Shown: positions 12,701 to 25,237, numbered from the stretch's first letter. The stretch is DNA of 64,000 bases from Pratylenchus scribneri (GCA_030063045.1 JAQSEB010000242.1:1-64000); one strand, 5' to 3'. Made by a program: numbers and translations. The notes: generated by a model not told the origin, from the sequence alone.

Positions 12701-15700
12701 AAATTAAATTCCGCCTATTCTCCAACTTGACCAGGCGGAATAAGTTAGAAAAATTAAATTCCGCCTATTCTCCAACTTTACCAGGCGGAATAATTTGGAA
12801 AAATTAAATTCCGCCTATTTTCCAACTTGACCAGGCGGAATAAATAGGAAAAATTAAATTCCGACTATTTTCCAACTTTACCAGGCGGAATAAGTTGGAA
12901 AAATTATATTCCGCCTATTCTCCAACTTGACCAAACGGAATAAGTTGGAAAAATTAAATTCCGCCTATTCTCCAACTTTACCAGGCGGAATAAGTTGGAA
13001 AAATTAAATTCCGCCTATTCTCCAACTTTACCAGGCGGAATAAGTTGGAAAAATTAAATTCCGCCTATTCTCCAACTTTACCAGGCGGAATAAGTTGGAA
13101 AAATTAAATTCCGCCTATTCTCCAACTTTACCAGGCGGAATAAGTTGGAAAAATTAAATTCCGCCTATTCTCCAACTTGACCAAACGGAATAAGTTGGAA
13201 AAATTAAATTCCGCCTATTCTCCAACTTTACCAGGCGGAATAAGTTGGAAAAATTAAATTCCGCCTATTCTCCAACTTTACCAGGCGGAATAAGTTGGAA
13301 AAATTAAATTCCGCCTATTCTCCAACTTTACCAGGCGGAATAAGTTGGAAAAATTAAATTCCGCCTATTCTCCAACTTTACCAGGCGGAATAAGTTGGAA
13401 AAATTAAATTCCGCCTATTCTCCAACTTTACCAGGCGGAATAAGTTGGAAAACTTAAATTCCGCCTATTCTCCAACTTGACCAAACGGAATAAGTTGGAA
13501 ATATTAAATTCCGCCTATTTTCCAACTTGACCAAACGGAATAAGTTGGAAATATTAAATTCCGCCTATTCTCCAACTTTACCAGGCGGAATAATTTGGAA
13601 AAATTAAATTCCGCCTATTTTCCAACTTGACCAGGCGGAATAAATTGGAAAAATTAAATTCCGACTATTTTCCAACTTTACCAGGCGGAATAAGTTGGAA
13701 AAATTAAATTCCGCCTATTCTCCAACTTTACCAGGCGGAATAAGTTGGAAAAATTAAATTCCGCCTATTCTCCAACTTTACCAGGCGGAATAAGTTGGAA
13801 AAATTAAATTCCGCCTATTCTCCAACTTGACCAAACGGAATAAGTTGGAAAAATTAAATTCCGCCTATTCTCCAACTTGACCAAACGGAATAAGTTGGAA
13901 AAATTAAATTCCGCCTATTCTCCAACTTTACCAGGCGGAATAAGTTGGAAAAATTAAATTCCGCCTATTCTTAAACTTGACCAGGCGGAATAAGTTAGAA
14001 AAATTAAATTCCGCCTATTCTCCAACTTTACCAGGCGGAATAAGTTGGAAAAATTAAATTCCGCCTATTCTCCAACTTTACCAGGCGGAATAAGTTGGAA
14101 AAATTAAATTCCGCCTATTCTCCAACTTTACCAGGCGGAATAAGTTGGAAAAATTAAATTCCGCCTATTCTCCAACTTGACCAAACGGAATAAGTTGGAA
14201 ATATTAAATTCCGCCTATTTTCCAACTTGACCAGGCGGAATAAATTGGAAAAATTAAATTCCGACTATTTTCCAACTTTACCAGGCGGAATAAGTTGGAA
14301 AAATTAAATTCCGCCTATTCTCCGACTTTACCATTCGGAATAATTTGGAAAAATTATCCGCCTATTCTCCAACTTACTCAGGCGGAATAATTTGGAAAAA
14401 TTAAATTCCGCCTATTTTCCAACTTGACCAGGCGGAATAAATTGGAAAAATTAAATTCCGACTATTTTCCAATTTGACCAGGCGGAATAAATTGGAAATA
14501 TTTAATTCCGCCTATTTTTCTACTAGACCAGGCGGAACAAGTTGGAAATATTTAATTCCACCTATTTTCCAAGTTACTCATCAGTTCGTAAATGTCATTC
14601 TCCCCTCTAAAATTGTCCCCAATAACTTCAAAATATTCATTTCATTATTCAATCCTTTATGATAAAAGAACCAAAAGGCTTATGGCTCGCACGGGGTACA
14701 TTTTTAATAAATTCAATTGCAGATTTTTCTAAATCACTGGATCATATAAGGCAATCATTTGAAATGTTTATTACTACAAAAGATGCCCAAATTCGACAAT
14801 TGAATAAAACAAAGATAAAAATATATATACTAATGCGATGGCTTGATCATACTTTGGAAAAATATGATCGAAGTTTCGGCGGATTACTATCGAACTGGCA
14901 TCTATTGTTTCGTGCCAATTTGGACCAATTAAGAGTGCATCCAAATCAAGTGAATACAATGGAAATTGATTGCACATTTAGGGGAGAAAATATTATTGAA
15001 TTTGTGAATAAATGGAAGTTTAAGACACGAGATGAACAACGAATTCGAGAAGAATATGATTTAGAACAAGAAAAAATTGACAATTTTATAGACAATTTTA
15101 ATACAAATGAGGCCCTACCTTTAATGGATGGATATCAATTAATTCTTGTGGAAACTATACAAGCTTTGGTCAATGAGGATAAAAAAGGGAAGAAAACAAA
15201 AATAGATACAGAAAAAGCAAAAGGAGTTAATATTTTACAATATTTTAAAGGTTACATTTTTAAATAATTCAATATAATTTTTAATTTCTTATTATGAAAT
15301 TAAAAAATTATTGATAATAAATTTAATTGCGATTTATCTAATTGCAGATCTTCACAATCATCCAGACCAAATTGTACGAATAGGCGAATTATTAAATATT
15401 GATTTTCTAAAACGTTTGTATGAACAATTAAGGATAAAATTTATTGCAAGCCAATTCAGTCAATTAGGTGAATTATCAATGCCAATAATTGATTTAGAAA
15501 TTGATGAGGTGAATTCATTGCAAAAGAATATGCCTCCTCTGGGTGGAAGTCCAAGAGAAGGCGGAATCTCAAAATCAGCCAAAAGGAAATTAAGAAGGAA
15601 TAAGTCAAGATTGAGTGCAACTTCAACCGATGAAGAGGAAAATATTTCAATAAAAGAAAGTGAAAGTGCGGAGGAAAAAATAGAAAATGTTCAAGAAATT

Positions 15701-18700
15701 CCAATAAGAAAAAAATTGGAGAGAAAAGGAAGCTCAAAGGAAGTCGCAGCAATGTCACCAAAAGGAAGCCCAGTGTCAATGTCACCAAAAGGAAGCCCAG
15801 CGTCAATGTCACCAAAAGGAAGTTCAGCGTCAATGTCACCAAAAGGAAGCCCAGCGTCAATGTCACCAAAAGGGAAAAAATTGGAGAGAAAAGGAAGCAT
15901 GAAAGAAATAACGGGAACGTCGTCACCAAAAGGATTGCCAAAAGTAAAAATTTTAGAAAGAAAAGGGAGCTCAAAGGAAATCGAAAAAAGCGAACTTGAT
16001 GAAAACAAAAATAAAGAAAAACAAAGACAAAGAAATTTAAAAAGGTTCAATAAGGAATTTGGAGAAACAACTCAAATTGTAGATCTTCGAGCAAAATCGA
16101 TAGAAATACAAAGGCCAAAAGACCAAATATTGCGAAGAAGTTTAAGCTTGGGAAGCAAAAGCAACCGCGAATTTATTTTTTGTAAGAAGAAAAATTGGAA
16201 ATAATTAAAATGTAGTAAAAAAGTGTAAATATCGAAAAGAGTATTTAAATATCGAAAATATTAACATTTTCAAAAATTATCCTTAACTCACAAATTGAAA
16301 AAAAAATTAAATTTAGTTTAATGTTTAACCAATTTTGATTTAATTTTGAACGAAAAATAAAATTTGTTTAAATGATAATAACTTAAAATTTTATCAAATG
16401 ATGGCAGATTATAATTAATTCAATGCATCTTGATTAGTTCTAGCAAATATTTTTAAAGTATAAATGCTTATAATTAATTTGATGTTTATATAATTCCTTT
16501 TTTTCGACAAATTGAATACTAACATAAGAAAAATAAATTGTTTTTTAATACAAATAAAATTACAGCTTGTCGATGGAATGATTATTTGCATGGACTTTAT
16601 GACAAATATTTGACTAAACCATCAATTAGATTGCGCACAATTTTAAATGCTTGTGTCTATATAAATGAAACATATGCAAAATTAACATTAACTGAGACTA
16701 TTTGCAATTATAAAAAAGTATGGCCAAACCCATTACCATGGAAAATTGATGAGCAAAAAGTCAAATTGTTGAGAGAAAAATGGCGTCAAATTATTCGTCC
16801 TTATTTATTAAGAAAAAATAATTCATTGGAAAATGTCAAGAAACTAATTGATGAATTGCATTCATTGTTTTATCAAATTCAAATTATATTAAATGCAGAT
16901 AAAGAAAGGACTTTTAATGAAAAATCAACTTTAGAGGAAATTACTGACACACTTTCACAAATGCATTCAATTAAATTGTCACATTTTTTGAGCATTAAAT
17001 CAAAAAGCAAACATGAAAAATGGATAAAAGAATTTATGAACCAGTCTAAAAATAAAATTTTTGGACTGCTCCAACAAATTGATGATTTGGCAATGGAGAT
17101 AAAAATTACTAAAAAGAATTATCAAAGATTTGTGGACCGAATCGAGGCATGGCATAAATATGAGGCACAAATGGCTTTGGGTATATAAAAATAATATTTT
17201 ATTTTAAGCAACATTTTTAAGATGAAAAACTTCTCAAACAATATAAAGTTAAAATGAAAGAGTATATTCCGCGTAAATCTCATAATTGGCAACAAATAAT
17301 GCTTAGCAATAAAGAAAAGGCAAGGCATTCGGCACAAACAAAAAAAGTATAATGAAATTTGAATTTTTAAATTTAAATAAAAATATTTTAGCTACAAGAA
17401 AAAATACAATTTGTTGATCGATACATCGATGAAACAGAAAGTGGCGAATATGAAAGGGCTCAAATTTTTAAAAAAGCAGTTAATGCAGTAGAAGAAATTA
17501 TCAAGGAATGGGTAATTTTTTTAATATTATATAAATAGATTTTAATTATTAGATGAAAAATTTTTTCATATTTATTTCTTTTATTTCTAAAATTTTAGAA
17601 CATAAATGCAGAATTATTGCATACTGGCTCCTATTTGATTGGTGCATTGACTGTTAATTCGGATGTGGACACAATTTGCATGTTACCAAAAGAAACTAAG
17701 CTAGCCGATTTTTTTGGAAATAGCAAATGTGAAATATCTGAACACAATCCACAAAATAAAAGCAAATTTATTAGGAAAAGAACATGCACTGATAATTCTC
17801 TCCATTGCAAATTTTGTTTGGTAGAAAATTAAAAATTTACAAATATTTAAATAAATTTAAAAAATAATTAAAAAATTTATTAAATATATAATTTACAGAA
17901 TCAGAATGTAATGAATTTGTCAAAAGTGGAGACTGCAAGAATACCTTTACTTAAATTCTCTTATTGCTTGGATAAAGATATTAATGTAAAAGTATTCAAA
18001 AATTGTGAAGAAAAAATAGAATTTGATTTGATGTTTGCTGCTCTCGATAAAAATTTTAAAGGAGTTTATGATATTGACGAATATATAAAATCATTGGATC
18101 AGATGAATGAAAATTCTATGAATGGTGAACAATTAGCAACTTATACTTCTTTGACAGGTAAAAAATATAAATCATGATTGCAATATATATTTAAATATTC
18201 AATATTTTACAATACTGCAATAAATTTTTAAATATTTTTATGTCATTTTAGATTTAACAAAAATCCTTAAATCCATATTCTTAAAAATTATTTATTTTAT
18301 TGTTTTAAATGAAACATTAATTACAATTCTGATTATTATTATTATTGAACTTTAGCAAGTATTTTTATATATTTTTTAAGGCTTTAAGCAAAATATTGCT
18401 ATAATTGGTGTATTACCGAAAAATCAGCGAAATTTCCGCATTACAATTGCCACTATAAAGCATTGGGCAAAAGGTAAATTTAATTAAAAATATAAATATA
18501 TTTTATATCTTTATTATATATAGTGAATTACATTTACAACCCCTTTCATGGATTTTTGAAAGGAATTGGAATAACAATTATGGTTGCCAAAATTGTTATA
18601 ATGTTCCCAAATGCAACAGTGCCCTTCTTATTACGAATGTTCTTCTTCTATTATTACGAATGGTATTAAACTTAAATTAAACATATATATAAATTATAAT

Positions 18701-20256
18701 ATAATATATAACTACAAGCAAAAAAGGCAAGTGAAATGTTTTTAAATGAACCCCACGAACGATATTATTACCGATGAGAAAATCTGTGCCAAAAATAATT
18801 TTTTTATTTAGGCCTTGGCAAATGCCTGTACAATTAATGGAAGTAGAAAAGTTTGCCATGAATGGACAACCATTATGGGAGAATGAAGAACGGTCGAAAA
18901 GAATGTTCTGGCATTCCCATTTAGGCATATCAACTGATTTAATGATGCCCATCATTACGCCATACCGTGAAGATGATATTTCCTTCTCCTCTTCAAATAT
19001 AATGACTGAGAATACAAAAGCCATTATTTTAAGGTCCATAGAAAATGGTATGTAAAATAAGATTTTTATTTATTAATATTTTTTGCAGCCTTATACAGCT
19101 TGAATCAAATTCAAATCGGACATTCTGCTGAATGGGATTTATTCTTGAATGGGATGAATATATCAAAAGAGGTAAATGATTTTTTAAATATTATAGAAAA
19201 TTTCATTATTTTAATGAATATTTTGAATTTTAAACATTTAAAAATATATTATTTTTTAAACTTATTTCTTTTAAAAATTATAGTATCAATATTTTCTTGT
19301 GATAAATTGCGGTCGAATGAAGCAAATTCTCTCGGATGATCTTTGTTCATTCACAAATTCACAATTGGCAAATCAAGTGATCTATAATATTGTAAATAAC
19401 AACAAAAATAATACAAATATTTATCGAGCACATATTATGCATGTAACGGGCGAAAGTAAAAATAAATGCATTGTGCTAAGACAAGGAGGACAAATCTACA
19501 GGTTGTAAAATGATTAAAAAATACTTTTATGTATTTTTTGTTGATTTTTTAAAAATATTCATTTTTAATGAATAAATTTTTTGGTCACGATTTTTTTTAA
19601 CTTTTAGTTTTCTTTTCTATTCTGGCTATATTCCTCGATTTTATCATTTAGGGATAATCATTATATCAAGATAGGTTCCATTAAAAATAATAAAGCAAAA
19701 AGTAGAGAATAAATGATTTCTTTTTGTCTAAAGATAAATATCAGCATTCATATTTCCGTGATTTGTAGATAGAGAGTCTAAATATTAAAATTATTTGCCT
19801 AAATATTATTTAAAATATAATATTTATTATATTTAGCAAAAAATATATTAAATAAATAAAATTTATTTTTTTCAAAATTTGAAATACACAGTTCCTATTA
19901 TTGCAAAACTTGGCTTGTTGGAATCAAATTTATAGAAGGTAATGAAATTAAATTCGACAAGCAATCATTCGAAAAGATATTGGCTAATGAAAATGAAAGA
20001 ATTATTCAAAAATATATTGGTATATTGAGAAGAAAAGAAAATAAACAAGTAAATTTAAAATTTCTATTATTTTATATAATAGAAATATTTTTAGAAATTT
20101 TACGAATTTATAAAGAATGAACAAAATTATTTCTTAATGTCAAAATTTGTCATACTTGATGAAATCTCTCAGTGGTATGAAAAATAAAGTTTTTAAAAAT
20201 TATCTTTTAATTCCAGGGGAATTGATCTTCATGGCTCAGAGATTGTGCATCAATGA
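9764..20256 (+). CDS. Second module copy fused to a eukaryotic-type poly(A) polymerase; second half of a possible fusion gene
   Basis: Exons: 9764-10152, 10636-10924, 11602-11641, 11684-12040, 12289-12476, 14723-15250, 15348-16181, 16566-17180, 17222-17346, 17392-17511, 17599-17820, 17899-18157, 18381-18473, 18524-18662, 18812-19047, 19089-19171, 19284-19501, 19892-20048, 20095-20174, 20217-20256 (stop TGA). The first six repeat the module of the upstream half with the same phases. From about 17392 the protein follows nuclear poly(A) polymerase: GSYLIGALTVNSDVDTICML gives the nucleotidyltransferase GS and DxD (Asp codons 17662 and 17668), the third carboxylate is in IEFDLMFAAL (18025), then NFRITIATIKHWAK, LMMPIITP and the RNA-binding-domain region. 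All catalytic carboxylates remain. If this is a separate gene it could start at ATG 9715, giving leader MQTLIIFLTFLFF, although that stretch also looks like a polypyrimidine tract before the 9764 acceptor, or at ATG 9361. Confidence 0.7.
12621..14575. repeat. 50-bp minisatellite, about 39 copies
   Basis: Units of exactly 50 bp begin TCCAACTTTACCAGGCGGAA and end ATTCCGCCTATTC. Each unit holds two dyads: TCCAACTT with AAGTTGGA, and GGCGGAAT with ATTCCGCC. Variants (GA or TA after CTT, AGGCGG versus AAACGG, AATT versus AAATT) recur in blocks, suggesting multi-unit duplications. The 3' end is more diverged, including a shortened unit near 14340. The array fills most of the intron 12477-14722 of the poly(A) polymerase half; the paralogous intron (3899-3983) is only 85 bp. 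Confidence 0.95.
15752..15880 (+). repeat. 27-bp coding tandem repeat (MSPKGSPAS, about 4.5 copies)
   Basis: Within exon 15348-16181 the nonapeptide MSPKGSPAS is repeated, with single changes (PVS, PAS, SAS, PAS), in a Lys/Ser-rich linker. Either side, a longer unit of the form KKLERKGSSKE occurs at about 15710, 15885 and 15945. SPK motifs are possible proline-directed kinase sites; the region is predicted disordered by composition. It joins the second module to the poly(A) polymerase part. Confidence 0.85.
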
Positions 20257-21583
20257 AATTTAATGATAATTCCTTTAAAAGATTGAAACAAATTATTGCT
20301 TTTCTCTTTCTAATTTCGCAATTTTTTCTGAGTAGAATGCAAAAAAATGAGTTCAAATCTTCAAAATTTTTATATCAAAGACAAATAATTATAGAAAAGT
20401 ATTATGAAAAATGAAAATGTAAAAGATCTACAAAGTCAATGTTGAAACTTGAAACTAATAAAATATATTCTATTTTTAGAAATTTGAAAAGAATATACGG
20501 TTCCCAATTTGAATTTCACTTTTAATAGATTTAAGTCAACTTATGCATAATTTTATTATTTATTAATATTTATTAATATTATTATATACATTTTTAAACA
20601 ATGTACAGTACTTTTCAATATGGAATTTACTAATTGTTACAAATATATTGGTTAACCTAATTATAATTCGAATTTAAATTATTCGACAACTAATTTATAT
20701 TTTTTATTTTATTAAAAATTTTTGAATATGATTATTCCCATCCCTTGAGTTATTCACAATTTAGAAATTTTCTTTTAAGTAAATGTTTCGAGTATTACAC
20801 CACTATTCGTTAACAAAATATCTTCAAAATTTTAGACACACTAAGTCACAATCACAATTTTGTTTCTCTCCACACAAGCTAAAAGTGCATGACCATTGGC
20901 ATCTAATTAATTTTTCGCACTTGAATAAACAATAAAAGCATTTGGTTTTTGGGAAATAAGGGAATGAATTTTGTTTTATTAATGAATACATTTTATATTT
21001 TTTTCATTGTCTGAGAAATAGCCAAGCATAAAAATTTAACAAATTTTCTTTTATTCGAATGAATATTTATTTACAAATTCTATGATTTTCATTTTATTGG
21101 TTATTAAACAAATTCTTACATCCTTTGACAGACTTATTTTTTAATTAAATATATTTAATTCAATTTTTATGTTAAAAATGTAGAAATGTAATGAAAATAG
21201 GAAGGAAATTTTTGAATTAAAATACAAATTTTTAAAGGAAAAATTTGCATGATAAAATTGTTTACCATTTTAATAAGTTAAAATCATGGAATTAATGTAT
21301 AACATTGTACTTATTTTAATACTTGAATTTAATCACGATAATCACAGTCTGCTTCTTCATAAATTAGTCAGATAATAAAATGAATAAATCTCACCGACAT
21401 AACTATAAATTAAACTAGAGTTTATAGACTTAAGTTAAATTCACTTGAGTAAACCTATTTTTTCCATAAAAAATGTTTATAGATAAAAAAAAGTCGTTTT
21501 CATTTAAAATATAATCCAAAAAAATTAAATAGTTTATTTAAAGGTTGATTATTTGTTAAATTATAAAATTCCTAAAATTAATT
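20257..21583. other. Intergenic, AT-rich
   Basis: No coding signal seen. About 20905-21000 resembles 31105-31190, in front of the paralogous receptor, and may hold shared 5' regulatory sequence. Confidence 0.6.
20905..21000 (+). promoter_or_regulatory. 5'-flank block shared by the two Srsx-like receptor genes
   Basis: The stretch containing AATAAACAATAAAAGCATTT and the following GGAAATA-GGGAATG resembles 31120-31175 upstream of the second copy (AATAAACATTAAAGCATTT, GGAAATATGGGAATG). Each lies about 0.4-0.7 kb before exon 1. This may be regulatory or simply residual duplication homology. Confidence 0.3.
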
Positions 21584-24354
21584 ATGAATATCAATATATC
21601 AAATGTACAAATAAATCCGGTAAGCCAATTCAGACAAAATCAATTTTATTTAATAAATTTCACAGGTTTATTTGGCCTTCAAAGAACCTGGTTTCCATTT
21701 GGGTTTATTCCTGCCTGCATTGGTCTATGCAATTTTGGCAATGATTGGCATACCATTGAATGCCAGTGTTTGCTGGGTGACCATCAAGCATCGGTAGAAA
21801 ATTTGTAATTGGGAAAGGATTTAGAAAATGGAAAACTCTTTATTTTCTTATCCAAACACAAAGTAAAACAAGAATTTAGTTCCCATTAGTTAATTTTATT
21901 TCAATCTTTATAAACCCAATGTTAACCATATGTGATTCGAGTGCAGTTTGAGCTTACAATCTAAAGGTCTTTTATGTTTCCAATGGCCCATCCATTTGAT
22001 CAATTATGCGTCCAATGTAATTTTTGATGCTATATCATCTCCACAATAGTACTATAAATATGGGTATTTCCACAATAGCAAATATAGGCGTTTCGATTAT
22101 AATAAATTGGAAACCGGTTATAGACCCTCAAATCTTATAACATTTTGTAGATCTCATCGAGACGCATCGATTGATATATATTTTGTTATGGTTTGGCTAA
22201 AATTAAATAGTTTAAAACCAAAAACTTGAAAAATGGTTTAATGTCATTTAATTTTGGCCAAACCATAACAAAATATATACCAATCGATGCATCTCGATGA
22301 GTTCTACAAAATGGTATAATGTTTGAAGGATCTATAATCGGTTTCTGATTTATTATAATCGAAAACGCCTATATTTGTACCATTTTGGAAGTGACCATAT
22401 TTGTACCGCCCTTTACATATTTTGGAAATGACCACGGACGGTAATTTTTATGATAATCTAGCATATCAAAGTCCTAAATCCATTGCATCGAACCTAAAAA
22501 TTTAACCTAGCTTAATCTAAAAACTTTATTGGTTGCATAATTAATTGTTTGGAAACATTGAAAATAATTTTAATTTCGGTGCACTTAGAGGAAAAATTTA
22601 AGCTTATTCGTTAAAGATGTCTATTCAAAGTATTTATTAACCGTATATTTTTAGTAGTTCACTCCGATTCAACACTTGCATTTTACTCGCCCTTTATTCC
22701 TTCTTCGCTATTCTTCATCAATTCAGCCATTTCCATTTTTTCGGCATCGCTGTGAGTGGCATCAATTTCTATCCACTTCGATTGGCTCTTTCTATCCAAA
22801 TTTACTCTCTTGTTGGAAGCATTTCTTGTTTCAATCAGGTTTGAATGAAATTTGCTTATATTAAAATAGATTTGCAAAAAAATGTTAAATTTAGTAAAGC
22901 TCCAAATATTTTTTCTTTAATAATTTTGGCCAAAAATTGTTTTCCATTTTTGTAAATGTTCACCAAAATTGTATTTTACCTTTTTAACCAAAATGTATTT
23001 TTTCTATTTTCGAAATTAGCCAAAATGTATTTTCTCTTTCCGGAAAATGGTCGCCAAATTGTGTATTTTTTTTAAAAATTTTCGCAAAAATGTGTTTTCT
23101 TTTTTAAAAAATGTTCGGCAAAATGTATTTTTTCCTTTTTCAAAAATGTTTGCCAAAATATGTATTTTTCCTTTTTCAAAAATGTTTGCCAAAATATGTA
23201 TTTTTCCTTTTTCAAAAATGTTTGCCAAAATATGTATTTTTCCTATTTCAAAAATGTTTGCCAAAATATGTATTTTTCCTTTTTCAAAAATGTTTGCCAA
23301 AATATGTATTTTTCCTATTTCAAAAATGTTTGCCAAAATATGTATTTTTCCTTTTTCAAAAATGTTTGCCAAAATATGTATTTTTCCTTTTTCAAAAATG
23401 TTTGCCAAAATATGTATTTTTCCTATTTCAAAAATGTTGTATACTCATTTATCAATGAAAATGAACCATAATTGTATTTTATTTTTTTTGGAGAAACGCC
23501 TAGGAATTTTATTTTACATCCTTATGGCTGGATATTGGAGAATTATCACAAAGTGGAAATTGAATTTATATTTATTCAATATTCAGGTTGCATTACTCAG
23601 CCTGGATCGGCTCTTCTCGGTTATTGCCCCAATTTACTATCGTCAATTAAATCAGTGCAAATATATATGTTGCCATCTTATAATAAATGCTGCCATGAAT
23701 GTCTTTTACTTTTTACAAATTATTCCGGCAGCAAATCTACTATCGGAATGGCCTTGCACCGGTTATGTTGCTGAATTTGTTGCATTTCCCACACTTGGAC
23801 CAAATTTTTGGACAACAGCATTAGGAATATTTTTTGCCACAATTTTAACATATTTGCTTGTGGGCATCATGGTCAAGCTAAAGACAGGTGTATCTTTTAA
23901 ATAGAATAAATTTTTACAAAAATAGTTTCCCAATATTATTTTTTAATTTACAGAAGTGACAAACGAAAGACAGCAAAAAATTTACCGTTCTCTGTTTTTG
24001 ATTGTCATAATTAATGTTGGCGGCTATTTATGGTCTTTAATTTTGAATGTTCTTTTTAAATTATCCCCATTGTCTGCTATTTCTTTATTACAACTTTGGT
24101 ATATAAAATTGTTCGCAAGTGGTATAATATTAAATATTGGAATTATGTCAAATGCGCCAATTCTTTATTATAACAGGTAAATCTATAATTTTAATTTATT
24201 TTAATTTTTAAATTCATTTTTTGTTTCTAATTTTAGCATTGATTATCGAAATGCTTATAAAAAGGAATTTAAATCGTTTCGATTATTCCGAATTATTTTC
24301 ATGAGAGGACAACAAGAACAAACAGCACCAATTAATCGAGTTTATCCAATATAA
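21584..24354 (+). CDS. Srsx-like serpentine chemoreceptor (7TM GPCR), intact copy
   Basis: Six exons join in phase: 21584-21619, 21666-21793, 22655-22838, 23587-23887, 23954-24176, 24237-24354, giving 329 aa, a normal receptor length. Short extracellular N-terminus with a NIS glycosylation site; TM1 LFLPALVYAILAMIG; TM3 end ALLSLDRLFSVIAP in the DRY position; TM7 end NAPILYYNR, then a basic tail. Chemoreceptors of this kind act in the membranes of sensory neurons. The family call rests on the RSSLRFN loop, the LDRLFSV motif and the NAP-x-x-YY end, which resemble nematode Srsx; another rhodopsin-like class is possible. A foldback element lies in intron 2 and a minisatellite in intron 3. An AATAAA follows the stop near 24372. 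A paralogue at 31523 has identical lengths for exons 1-3. Confidence 0.85.
22036..22433. mobile_element. About 400-bp foldback/MITE element
   Basis: The left arm (about 22036-22215) and right arm (about 22245-22433) are reverse complements with scattered mismatches; for example TAGGCGTTTCGATTATAATA pairs with the complement near 22350-22372, and TTTTGTTATGGTTTGGC pairs with GCCAAACCATAACAAAA. It sits inside intron 2 (21794-22654) of the Srsx-like gene. No ORF. Ends and target duplication are not sharp. Confidence 0.8.
22925..23437. repeat. 36-bp minisatellite in receptor intron
   Basis: A unit such as AAAAATGTTTGCCAAAATAT plus TGTATTTTTCCTTTTTC repeats about 9 times nearly exactly between 23110 and 23437. 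Four or five diverged units precede it from about 22925. Because 36 is divisible by three and the unit lacks stops in several frames, long ORFs appear on both strands; they are repeat artefacts. The array is inside intron 3 (22839-23586) of the Srsx-like gene. Confidence 0.93.
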
Positions 24355-25045
24355 CACAAATATGAATATTGAATAAATATTTTGCTTTGTAACTTTGTAT
24401 GTACTAATGAATAAATTTTAAAAATGTAATCCATGTCTCTATTCTAAACATTGGAAATTTTATAGAAAAATCGGCTATACTCGTATTAGCCGGAATTCAA
24501 TTTCTAACAATAGCCATCTTTTTTTAAATTATTTTATTTCACTTCCCCTTTCAATCTCGAATTCTTTTTAGATATGTTGAATACTGGTTCTTTCTCACCT
24601 TTTCTCTCTAGGCAACCATTTAAAGCCAATGCCAGTTTACCTTATTATTTTATGTATTTCACACATTCGACTACATCATTAAAAAAATAAAAACATGAAA
24701 AATGATAAATTAATAAATACATTTTATTATAAAGCATTAATTTATTGCTATTCAATGAATGAATATACTAGTTATGTGTGATAAATGAATTATATGGTCA
24801 TCGTTCTAGTTATTTAATAAAATTGATAAGATCTGGGCTGGAAAACTGGCATTGATTGTATTGAATACTGATAATATAAATAATTTTTACAGAGTGGAAA
24901 AGCCGTATAAATGTATATTATATACAATATAAGTTTGCATTTAGTTAAGCGCTATGAATAAATTTATTCTAAATTTTATGCAAATGCAATTTTAACAGTG
25001 CAAAAATTGAATATGTATTTGATTTGTCAATGTTTATGAAGTTGA
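24355..25045. other. Intergenic, AT-rich
   Basis: No gene seen. The part from about 24900 starts a block duplicated at about 29600 that includes the 3' flank of the small-peptide gene. Confidence 0.5.
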
Positions 25046-25237
25046 TTATTTCTCTTCCTCATCCTCCAATAATGCAGCTAAAATGTCGAGCCCGAGCATT
25101 GTTTTCCACGGTTTCGGCGGTCCTTTTGATGATTTATGTTTGCGCTTTTTGGCATCCACACCGCCGAAGGATCCACCATCTCCATTGAAAGCCAGGAAGA
25201 AAATCATCATTGGCAAAAGGAGGATAGAAAGACGCAT
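25046..25237 (-). CDS. Small secreted peptide precursor, copy 1 (63 aa)
   Basis: A single-exon ORF, ATG to stop. Residues 1-17 are a hydrophobic leader (LSILLLPMMIFFLAF), followed by a Gly-rich stretch, a basic cluster KKRKHKSSKG, a short PPKPWK segment, an amphipathic hydrophobic stretch TMLGLDILAALL and an acidic tail EDEEEK. I do not recognise the family. Signal peptide, lack of Cys and small size fit a secreted peptide (neuropeptide-like, antimicrobial or effector); none can be chosen. The paralogue at 29737-29928 is nearly identical from residue 13 onwards, while the first part of the leader differs. That pattern suggests selection on the mature part. Confidence 0.75.
   Translation of the reverse strand: MRLSILLLPMMIFFLAFNGDGGSFGGVDAKKRKHKSSKGPPKPWKTMLGLDILAALLEDEEEK

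Noticed and set aside
12621..14575. Regularly spaced repeats suggesting a CRISPR array
   Set aside because: Units are contiguous 50-bp tandem copies without unique spacers, in a eukaryotic intron.
15456..16050. Two long minus-strand open frames
   Set aside because: Antisense shadows of the SPKGSP repeat exon; hydrophobic or periodic translations mirror the repeat.
23016..23471. Long open frames on both strands with a 12-residue period
   Set aside because: Artefact of the 36-bp minisatellite inside a receptor intron.
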